Positions 1 through 6,264 of a stretch of DNA of 6,264 nucleotides are shown piece by piece. Where the stretch lies: positions 1 through 6,264 of the forward strand of contig CAZWNO010000178.1 of NCBI GenBank assembly GCA_964635845.1, read 5' to 3'. Source of the stretch: SZUA-365 sp964635845. GTDB lineage: Bacteria > Bacteroidota > Ignavibacteria > SZUA-365. Within the stretch, counting starts at the first letter, position 1, and every line of letters begins with the position of its first letter. The notes beneath the pieces were generated by a model. That model saw only the letters and a program-made list of their open reading frames with translations. It had not been told where the DNA came from and searched no databases. A program made the translations under genes and the position numbers.

Positions 1-24
1 GAGGATAGAATTTTGCAAACTAAA

Positions 25-219
25 CTAACATTCGGGCTGGACCAAAGAATGGGGTGTGCTCAGCGCCGATCCTTTGGTTCGTACCGTCTGTTTGAGCCGA
101 TAACTGTCCCACGAACAATCGAGAATATGTGCGCGGTGCGTGAGCCGGTCGAGCAGGGCGGCAGTCATAAGGTGGGGGATTTGGCCCTCCCAAGAGGGGA
201 CATTAAGGGAAATGACCTG
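25..219 (-). pseudogene. istB: IS21-family IstB helper ATPase, C-terminal remnant
   Basis: This frame gives 64 codons on the minus strand, ending in TAG at 25-27 and closed upstream by TGA at 220-222. The centre reads TAALLDRLTHRAHIL and then DSYRLKQ, preceded by VISLNVPSWEG. This matches the end of IstB proteins, where a V-x-x-N-[LV]-P-x-x-W segment is followed by a-A-l-L-D-R-L-t-H-r-a-H-i-L and then g-[ED]-S-Y-R-l. IstB is the AAA+ ATP-binding helper of the IstA transposase in IS21 elements and is usually about 250 residues. The Walker A and B region and everything N-terminal are absent: upstream in this direction the DNA becomes the 3' end of the Ig-domain gene within about 20 nt. No start codon with a ribosome binding site is visible, so I call it a dead fragment. 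The family call rests on remembered consensus, not on a search. Confidence 0.75.
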
Positions 220-240
220 TCACGTCCGCTCATTCGTTTG

Positions 241-1125
241 CTACCGCAAGAGAACAGGCGCTATGAGGTCGCCAGACCTCCCCTCTACACGTAGCACATA
301 GACTCCCGGGGCCAGGTCTGAGGTAGGCAATTCCATTGTCATCACCTCTCCTTGAACGACGACGTTGTGCTGTCGATGCATGGAGCGACCGAGCAGGTCG
401 AAGAGTCCGAAGGACAGCTTCTCATAACCGGGTGCTTCGATCAAAACAGTAATATGCGTCGTTGCGGGTTGTGGATACATGGAGAGCAGCCGAAACGACT
501 TCACCGGTCCCGGCGACGCGGTCCCCGTGGAGGTAGCGACCTCGATGTTGAATTGCTTCGTTTCCCGTCCTGCCTTGCTCTGCGCCCGGACCTGCACCTG
601 ATAGGTGCCCACCTGATCGGCGGTTGGGGTCCACGTAATCAAACCGGCGAGCGTTACTGACATTCCCGCCGGCGCTTCCACGAGATCGTAATCGGGATCC
701 GGGCGCGCATCGGCCGTGACTTGATACGAGAATTGCTCCCCGACGTTTGCGTGTTGATCTGAGATTGCGTCGATGATGGGAGGGGTCATCACGTCCACCG
801 TGAACTGCTGTTCGTCCGACCCGACGGAATTCGTGACGACGAGATGCACCGGATGCTCACCTGCGTTGTTCCGGTCCGGCCACCAGCCGATGAGACCGTT
901 GGAGTTGATGGACATCCCCTCCGGCTTCAATACGAGTTCGTACGTGATCGGCGTTGTGCCTTCGACAGTAACCGAGTACGCGTATGCCCTTCCAGCAATA
1001 GCGCTGGAAACCGGCGAGGAGGTGATGCCAGGATCATTCTGCGCGAACGCCATGTGGGTGGTCAGGAAAAACCCGATGAGGGCAAATGTGGCGACGTACT
1101 TCAGGAACGTGACGTGCTGATTCAT
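241..1125 (-). CDS. Secreted protein with two putative Ig domains and a T9SS type A sorting tail
   Basis: The product has 294 residues. Residues 1-28 form a signal peptide with a hydrophobic core (VATFALIGFFL) and a likely cut after AFA (28/29). Two tandem Ig-like domains follow, about 31-112 and 115-196. Both have the putative-Ig (He_PIG) pattern, with a GMS turn and then G-L-I-x-W: GLIGWWPDRNNAGEH in the first, GLITWTPTADQVGTY in the second. A TG/SP linker leads to residues 213-294, a T9SS type A tail with the usual landmarks: MYPQP, FDLLGR, LAPGVYVLRV and a basic last residue. The protein should cross the inner membrane by Sec and the outer membrane by T9SS, to be anchored or released at the surface. 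No catalytic motif is visible, so an adhesive or structural role is inferred. ATG at 1125 is chosen because AGAGGT lies 6 nt upstream and the signal peptide starts there. An in-frame TTG at 1152 adds nine residues but has no such site. Confidence 0.88.
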   Translation of the reverse strand: MNQHVTFLKYVATFALIGFFLTTHMAFAQNDPGITSSPVSSAIAGRAYAYSVTVEGTTPITYELVLKPEGMSINSNGLIGWWPDRNNAGEHPVHLVVTNSVGSDEQQFTVDVMTPPIIDAISDQHANVGEQFSYQVTADARPDPDYDLVEAPAGMSVTLAGLITWTPTADQVGTYQVQVRAQSKAGRETKQFNIEVATSTGTASPGPVKSFRLLSMYPQPATTHITVLIEAPGYEKLSFGLFDLLGRSMHRQHNVVVQGEVMTMELPTSDLAPGVYVLRVEGRSGDLIAPVLLR

Positions 1126-1131
1126 GGATTT

Positions 1132-1137
1132 ACCTCT
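1132..1137 (-). promoter_or_regulatory. Ribosome binding site of the Ig-domain gene
   Basis: The minus strand reads AGAGGT here, followed by 6 nt (AAATCC) and then ATG. It decides the start at 1125 over the in-frame TTG at 1152. Confidence 0.6.
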
Positions 1138-1169
1138 GAATATGGGCGACAAGGGAAACAGGGGAAACG

Positions 1170-1227
1170 AAGGAAATGAGGGTTTTGGTCTTTTACCACT
1201 CCCATTTCCTTAATTTCCCTCATTTCC
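1170..1227 (-). repeat. Nested inverted repeats in the gap between the propeller and Ig-domain genes
   Basis: The 111-nt gap is purine-rich on its left and pyrimidine-rich on its right (+ strand). It allows two alternative stems that share one arm. The first pairs GGAAATGAGGG (1172-1182) with its exact complement at 1217-1227, 11 bp. The second pairs AAGGAAATG (1170-1178) with CATTTCCTT (1203-1211), 9 bp, and encloses a small 4-bp hairpin (TGGT 1186-1189 / ACCA 1195-1198). The alternatives exist because the right arm repeats an ATTTCC-type motif three times. The structure lies just after the propeller gene's stop, where a terminator or mRNA-processing hairpin would sit. However, the minus-strand RNA has UUCGUUUCCCC after the stem and not a run of U, so it is not a standard intrinsic terminator. 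I see no clear promoter for the Ig-domain gene in this gap, so read-through from the gene upstream is plausible. Confidence 0.5.
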
Positions 1228-1236
1228 ATTCTCCAT

Positions 1237-4089
1237 CTACCTCAATATCAATCCTCGCCTCGTAATCGTCATCTCCCCCGCGCTCAGCGTGAACAGATAC
1301 AACCCCGACGGCCAGGAGGCGACAGGGAGCATGGAGGTATGCTCGCCGGAAGGCAGCAGTTCCCCGTCGTGCAGACGGGCGAGTTCACGGCCGGAGACGT
1401 CGTGTACGATGAGCGTGACGGATTGCTCAGTCGGCAGCGAGAAGCGCAGTGTCAGCCAGTCGCGCGCGGGATCGGGATACACCGCTTCGAAATCGATCTG
1501 GTTCAGCGCTCTGATCGGACCAACCTCCACAACGGGTGAATATTCGTAACTGCCGTCGTTGTCGATCATGCGCAGGCGGTAGAAGCTCGTGAGATCTTCG
1601 CGGCCGGGTGATGCATCGAGCCAGGTGTAGAATTGCCCCGTGTTGTCTCCACCGCGTGCCTGGACGAAGCCAATATTCTCCCAGTAATTGGAGGACTGGA
1701 CGGGATTTTGTACCTGACCACCGTCCTGGTCCCCGGCGTCGTTGCGCTCGATCGAGAAACCGTAGGCATTCACCTCACTCTCGGTGCGCCAGTTCAGTTC
1801 AACGCCGTTCGCAACCCGCGCAGCCGTGAGAGCCGAGAGCGTCACGGGAATCGTGCCATCTGGATCGAAGCGCGTGATGAAGATGTCTTGATTCGTGGGT
1901 ATCGAATTTGGATCCCATTTGAGCGTATCCTGCCAGGCGTTGATGATGGGAAAATCGTGGCTGTATGTCGTGCCTAAAGCAAATAGGTAGTCACGACTGT
2001 CGCAGACCGCGCCATTTATCCAGTCGCGGAGAGATCCTCCGAGATACGTGGCCCAGAGCCGTGCGCCTGCACTATCAAACTTCACGATGAAAGCGTCGCT
2101 AGGATTGGAGATGGAAACCGGATCCTTCATGGAAGGGTACACTGCATTGAATATCGGGAAATTACGACTTCGTGTCCGGCCCACAAGATAAATATTGTCT
2201 TGATTGTCGACTGCGCATTTTGACGCGGAATTATCATACGAGTTCCCACCGTAGTATGTCCCCCAGATCAAAGCTCCGGTTTGAGAGTATTTCATAAGGT
2301 AGGCGTCCACTACGCCATTATTCGCGCTTTGAAAAGCCCTTGACACTGGGAGATCCGTACTTCTAGTGCTACCGGACAGAAGTATGTTCCGATGATGATC
2401 AAAACGTACTGCCGCCTCATAACTACCTGATTCGGTTCCACTGCCTCCAATGAACGTAGCCCATTGCATCACTCCGCTGCTATCGAAAAATGCAAGATAA
2501 TCATCGCTGACACCGCCACCGAACGAGGGCTGCTGCGCTGCTTTTACCGGCATATCACCCTGCGTACTCCCTGCAAGCGCGAAATACCCTGACGCATCGA
2601 CGTCGACCCTTGCAAGTCCTTCACGTTCGATACCTCCGAGATACGAAGAAAAAATGAGGTTGCCGGAAGTTGTCATTTTGAGATAAAAGAAGTCTCGTTC
2701 CCCCTTGTACATTGATTGTCCCGCTCGAAATGTGGGTAAGTCCCAGCTTTCTGTTCCGCCCGATGCTATGATGTTGCCCGCTGGATCTGTGCCTATCCCA
2801 AAGATATTCTCATTCGAACTCCCGCCGAAATAGGTTGCCCATATTCGTGAACCGCTTGAATCAATTTTCGCGATGAAGCCATCCTGATCTCCGTTCAAAC
2901 GTTTCTGGAATGCGGAAGCATCTACCGGCAAATCGCCGCTTTGAGTGCTACCACAGATTGCAATATTATTGATTGAATCGGTGGCGCAGGATATCAAGAA
3001 CTCGGCTGCTTCTCCTCCGAAAAACGTAGCCCAACGTAATGTCGTATTGCTGTCGCATTGCAGAAGAAATGCATCCGATTGCTGAGGGCCTGGAGAACGT
3101 CCGAGACTGTCCTGCCAGGCATTCAATACCGGAAAATCAAAACTGCTTGTGATCCCAACAACTGCTAAGAAATTGCGCGGGTCGACGGAAATACCATTGC
3201 TGATCTCGTCGTGGGTTCCTCCAAAATATGTAGAAAAAGGATCGATCACCTGCACGGAATTCTCGTCGTGCTCAGCGACTTCGAATTCGATGGAATTACC
3301 ATTAAGGCGATATGAAGAGGAAGTCGCTTCGACAGCGTCCGACACATCATTTTTTGGGCGATATGTAAAGGGTCTCTGTTCCTTGATATACCCCTCCGGC
3401 CAGCGAACGAGGAGCGACCCGTCGGGCATGGCTTCGATATTCTCCGCGCCGTCGTAGCGCAGGCGGATGTCTTCCACGCGTCCGCCGGGACGCACCTCGA
3501 ATTCCCATTTCATGCCGTCGCGCGAGGCGTGGAGGATCAGATCGATGTTATTGTACAGGTTCACGTAGCGTAACTCCCGATAGCCGGGGACCTTCGTGAT
3601 GCCGTCGGGACAGTGCGCGAGGTAAAAATTGTGGTATTCCGGCACTTTTTCCGAAGCGACTATCTCGACATCCGGCATGCTGCCTTCGAACATCGTGCCA
3701 ATGCGGTAGAGCCGTGCGCCCTCGGGGGGCTTGTTGGGGTCGAACGAGCGTTCCGCTTCGCGTCCCGCATCGCCCGTTGCCTCGCTCACGGCTTTCTCAT
3801 CTTCTTTTTCTCGCGATGCGAATACCGTGTACCAACCCTGTGGTGTAACGTACAGTCGCGCGCCCTTGACGAAGGCGTAGTATTTCACCTCCGTTGCCGC
3901 CTCGCCGCGCGTGGTGACGATCTGCCCGCGATTCTCGAAAAAGCCTGTGCCGAAATGTACATTCATACCGGTCACAGCGGGTTTTCGCGAGGGAGAGTCG
4001 CCGTGGCCAACAGTCGGCATGAACAGTAGGTTCGCCAGAAACAGTGTTGAGAGGAATCGTAAGGAAAAAAACCGTGTAGACTGACGCAT
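1237..4089 (-). CDS. SBBP-repeat beta-propeller surface protein with T9SS type A sorting tail
   Basis: The product has 950 residues. Residues 1 to about 30 form a signal peptide (basic RQSTRFF, then a hydrophobic stretch). Residues 48-283 resemble the DUF7948 domain that precedes SBBP repeats: FFENRGQ, NFYLAHCPDGITKVPGY, LYNNIDLILHASRDG, KWEFEVRPGGRVEDIRL. Residues 286-742 hold seven SBBP-type blades. Each opens with a [WF]-x-[TS]-[YF]-x-G-G signature, at about 286, 354, 418, 481, 544, 610 and 680 (spacing 63-70). Each blade then shows a D-x-x-x-N/Y-x-x-x-x-G-x-T-x-S-x-D-[FL]-P stretch. Seven is the number for a closed propeller. Residues 748-858 form a fibronectin-like sandwich (LNWRTESEVNAYGFSIER, then YRLRMIDNDGS). 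Residues 865-950 are the T9SS tail (VYPDP, DVSGRELARL, SGLYLFTL, final Arg). This suggests a surface protein for binding or display; the ligand is unknown. ATG 4089 is preferred because AAAGG lies 8 nt upstream. ATG 4143 would add 18 residues before the signal peptide and lacks an RBS. Confidence 0.92.
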   Translation of the reverse strand: MRQSTRFFSLRFLSTLFLANLLFMPTVGHGDSPSRKPAVTGMNVHFGTGFFENRGQIVTTRGEAATEVKYYAFVKGARLYVTPQGWYTVFASREKEDEKAVSEATGDAGREAERSFDPNKPPEGARLYRIGTMFEGSMPDVEIVASEKVPEYHNFYLAHCPDGITKVPGYRELRYVNLYNNIDLILHASRDGMKWEFEVRPGGRVEDIRLRYDGAENIEAMPDGSLLVRWPEGYIKEQRPFTYRPKNDVSDAVEATSSSYRLNGNSIEFEVAEHDENSVQVIDPFSTYFGGTHDEISNGISVDPRNFLAVVGITSSFDFPVLNAWQDSLGRSPGPQQSDAFLLQCDSNTTLRWATFFGGEAAEFLISCATDSINNIAICGSTQSGDLPVDASAFQKRLNGDQDGFIAKIDSSGSRIWATYFGGSSNENIFGIGTDPAGNIIASGGTESWDLPTFRAGQSMYKGERDFFYLKMTTSGNLIFSSYLGGIEREGLARVDVDASGYFALAGSTQGDMPVKAAQQPSFGGGVSDDYLAFFDSSGVMQWATFIGGSGTESGSYEAAVRFDHHRNILLSGSTRSTDLPVSRAFQSANNGVVDAYLMKYSQTGALIWGTYYGGNSYDNSASKCAVDNQDNIYLVGRTRSRNFPIFNAVYPSMKDPVSISNPSDAFIVKFDSAGARLWATYLGGSLRDWINGAVCDSRDYLFALGTTYSHDFPIINAWQDTLKWDPNSIPTNQDIFITRFDPDGTIPVTLSALTAARVANGVELNWRTESEVNAYGFSIERNDAGDQDGGQVQNPVQSSNYWENIGFVQARGGDNTGQFYTWLDASPGREDLTSFYRLRMIDNDGSYEYSPVVEVGPIRALNQIDFEAVYPDPARDWLTLRFSLPTEQSVTLIVHDVSGRELARLHDGELLPSGEHTSMLPVASWPSGLYLFTLSAGEMTITRRGLILR

Positions 4090-4094
4090 GGCGG

Positions 4095-4102
4095 ACACCT
4101 TT
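4095..4102 (-). promoter_or_regulatory. Ribosome binding site of the propeller gene
   Basis: The minus strand reads AAAGGTGT, with 8 nt between AAAGG and the ATG at 4089. The earlier in-frame ATG at 4143 is preceded by TTAGACCCTC, with no purine-rich site, so this decides the start. Confidence 0.55.
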
Positions 4103-4150
4103 GCTTGAATCGAGGCAATGGACGGAACAAGTTTACAACACATGAGGGTC

Positions 4151-4160
4151 TAACCGGTTA
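4151..4160. repeat. 10-bp perfect palindrome upstream of the propeller gene
   Basis: TAACCGGTTA equals its own reverse complement. It lies 61 nt before the chosen ATG of the propeller gene, in the stretch where its promoter or operator would be expected. It could be an operator half-site pair, but a single short palindrome can arise by chance. No promoter hexamers can be assigned with confidence nearby. Confidence 0.25.
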
Positions 4161-4203
4161 CATTATTCCTGAATTTTACAAGAGACCATTTTTTCGTATC
4201 ATG

Positions 4204-4302
4204 GGATGGAGCGATTCCCGCCAGTACCGCCGGATGTTCTCCAAACGATATGTTCCGGCGGCAGCCTGGGGCGTTATCCCGGCGACGGGAATCGCTCCAT
4301 CC
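4204..4302. repeat. 99-bp element with 17-bp perfect inverted ends and an inner 8-bp stem
   Basis: GGATGGAGCGATTCCCG (4204-4220) is the exact reverse complement of 4286-4302. Within the 65-nt interior, CCGCCGGA (4227-4234) is the exact complement of 4254-4261 around a 19-nt loop. A long outer stem therefore encloses at least one inner hairpin. The element lies between the stop of the beta-helix gene (4314) and the propeller gene. On the minus-strand transcript the outer stem starts 11 nt after the stop codon. The RNA after it (CAUGAUACGAAAAAAUGG) has no U run, so an intrinsic terminator is not well supported. A small non-autonomous palindromic element (MITE or REP-like) or an RNA-stabilising 3' structure fits better. 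No target-site duplication is visible at the two ends. That the repeat exists is certain; its function is not. Confidence 0.7.
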
Positions 4303-4313
4303 TTCCACCGGAC

Positions 4314-6264
4314 TTACTTCGCCAGCATCAGCGGCATCGTGCTCACCGAGGTCGCGCCCCGGAGCACCGCCAGATAACTTCCCGTACCCAGCGAACCGGC
4401 ATCGAACGTGAAGCCGTGGGTTCCGGCTGCGTACGCCGCGTTTGCGAGCACTGCGACCTCGCGTCCGAGCATGTCGATGACGACGAGGCGGATATCCTGC
4501 TCTTCGGTAAGTGTCACGGTAAGCCGCGCCACGGGATTGAACGGATTCGGATACACTTCCGTGATCGCGCAAGTCGCGTCAGACGGAACCGGCCGCGCCG
4601 TGCGCTCGGAAACAACCGGCTGCGGTGGCATGCCGCCGCGCGTTCGATTGTACTCGATCATGTCGCGCACGTATGTAATGGCGTCACGCGAGGAGCGCTT
4701 GCCCAGTTCCGAACACCCAACAGAGTCAGACTGCAGTTCGTTGGTATTGTCGAGCTGCGATCCGTGATCGGTGCCGACGTTCGGATCGTTGTTCCACCAG
4801 TCCTCTCGAAAGCCGCCGAACGAATAGTAGTCCAGCAGTCCCTGCGAGGTGATGGGGTCGTAGATGCTGTTGATGCCACCGAGCGTCACCATGCCGCCCG
4901 ATCCATCCATATACTCCGACCCCAGATCGAAGCGTCCCATCTGCTTCGCCCAGACGTTATTTGTGTTCGAATGGATGCAGTTGAGTCCAAGCCGATCGGT
5001 AATCTGATCGACATCGGAAGGAGTATTCGGATCAATGGAGGTGGAGGAATGCCACCAGCCACGGATTCTCGCCGGATAATCGCCCGTCCCATACAGGAAA
5101 ATGCCATATCCGTTATTGCCATCCACCGTCGACTCGCGAAGCGTGGTCCAGTATGTACCGCTGTAAATGTAAATCCCCGCACCGACCTGACCGCCCTGAC
5201 CGCTAAGGTTTTTGCCGTTATCGTTGACTCGGCTGTCACGTATGTAGGGACCAACCGTTTCGTGAATGAAGAAACCGCAGCTGTCGTTCGTTGCAATATT
5301 GCATTCTTCGAACAGCACTTCACTGCTGCCTGTGATTTCGACACCGTGTCCACCAAAATAGACCCGGTTGTCTTCGTTCTTTATCGCCCCGGAGATCCCA
5401 GTCAACCAGAAATGCGGAGCTACGCTGCAGTTCTCGATGAGAACATTCCTGGTTCGGAAATTCCCGCTGTAGTCTCCGGTGCCGGTGATACCGCAGACAT
5501 TCACAGCCACAGGATAGGAGTCGCAGTTTTTAATCCAGAGCCCGATGTCGCGTGAGTCGTCTATGCCACAACCGAGCATCACGGCATAGTCCGGGTCGTC
5601 GAGCGTGACGCCGACGATCGCGTCCGTGATTGTCGAAACACCGAGGTTGATCTCGGATCCGGACTCGGCGACAATACCGGTCCAGGATCCCTTGTCGGTG
5701 GAAGTGTAGCAGTAGTAGTCCACCACACCGTAGGTACCGGAATGCGTGGAGACGAAATACCCTCCGTCCTCGATCGTCAGACCCGTTCCCCCGTAGAAAA
5801 GAAACTCGGTCTGTTCGACGGAGGGCGAATTGATCACGTCGTCGTCGGTGGTGATTCTCAGTGTCTTGCCGTTCGGTACGACGATATCGTCCTTGACCCA
5901 GACATCGACGTCAAACGTCGCGTCCGAGATTCCGAACGGAATTTCATCGGTATTCTGGTTGCCGTTGGGATTCGGTCCGGTGTATGATGGATCGATGCTG
6001 AAAAATCCCCTGTCGCGCGCGTAGCTGCTCCACGTTCCGCCGTGCTTGCGAATGAGTTCCCAGTAGGTGATCGTGGCCCCGGTGTTGTACCAGCCGCAGT
6101 TGATCAGCGCCGTGCTGAGCTTGCTGTCGACGGAGATGTAGACTCTGACCTTGGCATTGTCACAGTCGGGTTCCAAGAGGATGTTTCGGAAGTGGTTGTC
6201 GGGACCGGTCGTCCAGTTAACGTCCGTGAGATTCAGCGAGAAGGTGACGGTGTTGCCTCCCTTC
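4314..6264 (-). CDS. Secreted beta-helix-like protein with T9SS type A sorting tail (5' end outside the window)
   Basis: The visible part has 649 residues. The frame remains open from 6263 inward, and the residues before the first usable TTG (6176) read as normal protein (TVTFSLNLTDVNW...RNILLEPDCDNA), so the true start and any signal peptide lie beyond the edge. Visible residues about 120-400 look like a right-handed parallel beta-helix. Short strands recur with turns rich in N, G and D: GKTLRI, GLTIEDGGYF, SEINLG, NVLIENC, HGVEITGSSEVLFEECNI, CGFFIHETVGPYIRDSRV, AGIYIYSG, GYGIFLYGTG. This is the pattern of pectate-lyase-fold and NosD-like proteins. I see no recognisable carbohydrate-active site, so an enzyme role is not claimed. 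Visible residues 567-649 are a T9SS tail with EVYPNPFNP, IDMLGREVAVL, GTGSYLAVL and a final Lys. The product is probably secreted or surface-bound. It is the first of three co-directional T9SS cargo genes, 224 nt before the next start. Confidence 0.88.
   Translation of the reverse strand, partial: KGGNTVTFSLNLTDVNWTTGPDNHFRNILLEPDCDNAKVRVYISVDSKLSTALINCGWYNTGATITYWELIRKHGGTWSSYARDRGFFSIDPSYTGPNPNGNQNTDEIPFGISDATFDVDVWVKDDIVVPNGKTLRITTDDDVINSPSVEQTEFLFYGGTGLTIEDGGYFVSTHSGTYGVVDYYCYTSTDKGSWTGIVAESGSEINLGVSTITDAIVGVTLDDPDYAVMLGCGIDDSRDIGLWIKNCDSYPVAVNVCGITGTGDYSGNFRTRNVLIENCSVAPHFWLTGISGAIKNEDNRVYFGGHGVEITGSSEVLFEECNIATNDSCGFFIHETVGPYIRDSRVNDNGKNLSGQGGQVGAGIYIYSGTYWTTLRESTVDGNNGYGIFLYGTGDYPARIRGWWHSSTSIDPNTPSDVDQITDRLGLNCIHSNTNNVWAKQMGRFDLGSEYMDGSGGMVTLGGINSIYDPITSQGLLDYYSFGGFREDWWNNDPNVGTDHGSQLDNTNELQSDSVGCSELGKRSSRDAITYVRDMIEYNRTRGGMPPQPVVSERTARPVPSDATCAITEVYPNPFNPVARLTVTLTEEQDIRLVVIDMLGREVAVLANAAYAAGTHGFTFDAGSLGTGSYLAVLRGATSVSTMPLMLAK

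Noticed and set aside
13..294. A 93-codon plus-strand frame at the window start
   Set aside because: It starts at TTG without a ribosome site, overlaps the end of the Ig-domain gene, and is antisense to the IstB remnant, which explains the region better.
1126..1152. An upstream TTG start for the Ig-domain gene
   Set aside because: It would place nine residues before the signal peptide and has no ribosome site, whereas ATG 1125 has AGAGGT at 6 nt.
3613..4029. A 138-codon plus-strand frame opposite the N-terminal part of the propeller gene
   Set aside because: Its protein has no recognisable pattern, while the opposite strand encodes a conserved-looking DUF7948-type domain.
4128..4135. A Bacteroidota-type -7 box (TAAACTTG, one mismatch to TAnnTTTG) upstream of the propeller gene
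   Set aside because: No TTG lies at the expected 19-21 bp upstream, and the box is a single weak match, so I do not call a promoter.
4204..4302. Reading the 17-bp inverted repeat as a standard intrinsic terminator
   Set aside because: The loop is 65 nt and no U run follows on the minus-strand transcript. The T run at 4191-4196 is on the wrong strand and side for this.
4206..5555. A 449-codon open frame on the plus strand
   Set aside because: It lies almost wholly opposite the beta-helix gene, starts inside the 99-bp palindrome, is rich in Arg and shows no domain pattern. The minus-strand frame has clear protein repeats and a T9SS tail, so this is an antisense shadow.
1..6264. A new defence, biosynthetic or mobile system
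   Set aside because: All sizeable frames are explained by T9SS surface proteins of known domain types and one IS21 scar. No nuclease, helicase, reverse transcriptase, toxin pair or repeat array was found.

Overview
The window shows a stretch of a bacterial chromosome, probably from the Bacteroidota/Chlorobiota/Ignavibacteriota side of the FCB group. Three consecutive genes, all on the minus strand, end in a C-terminal type A sorting domain of the type IX secretion system (T9SS), and T9SS is essentially confined to that group. The moderately high GC content (about 57-65 % in the GC-rich hand-counted blocks) and the YPNPFNP style of tail fit Ignavibacteria/Kapabacteria-like or environmental lineages better than classical low-GC Bacteroides. 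That placement is inference.

Layout, read in the direction of transcription (high to low coordinates). (1) 6264-4314: the 3' part of a gene for a large secreted protein with a right-handed beta-helix-like middle and a YPNPFNP T9SS tail. Its frame stays open to the window edge, so the start is missing. (2) 4313-4090: a 224-nt intergenic gap with a 99-bp element bounded by a perfect 17-bp inverted repeat around a second 8-bp stem, and a 10-bp palindrome. (3) 4089-1237: a 950-residue SBBP-repeat protein with signal peptide, DUF7948-like N-terminal domain, seven propeller blades, a fibronectin-like domain and a T9SS tail. (4) 1236-1126: a short gap of purine/pyrimidine-biased DNA with nested inverted repeats. 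(5) 1125-241: a 294-residue protein with signal peptide, two putative-Ig (He_PIG-like) domains and a T9SS tail. (6) 219-25: the C-terminal ~64 codons of an IS21-family IstB helper ATPase, a decayed insertion-sequence remnant starting about 20 nt beyond the end of the Ig-domain gene. Bases 1-24 hold nothing I recognise.

The three genes have no visible enzymatic active site. They look like a run of exported surface or matrix proteins, each with a different repeat fold in front of the same class of secretion tag: Sec export through the inner membrane, then T9SS across the outer membrane, then cell-surface attachment or release. Only the tails are related to each other, so this looks like a cassette of T9SS cargo and not a pathway. 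I found no RNA gene, CRISPR array, phage gene or new defence system. The items most worth a second look are the 99-bp palindromic element, the IstB scar and the lower GC across much of the propeller.
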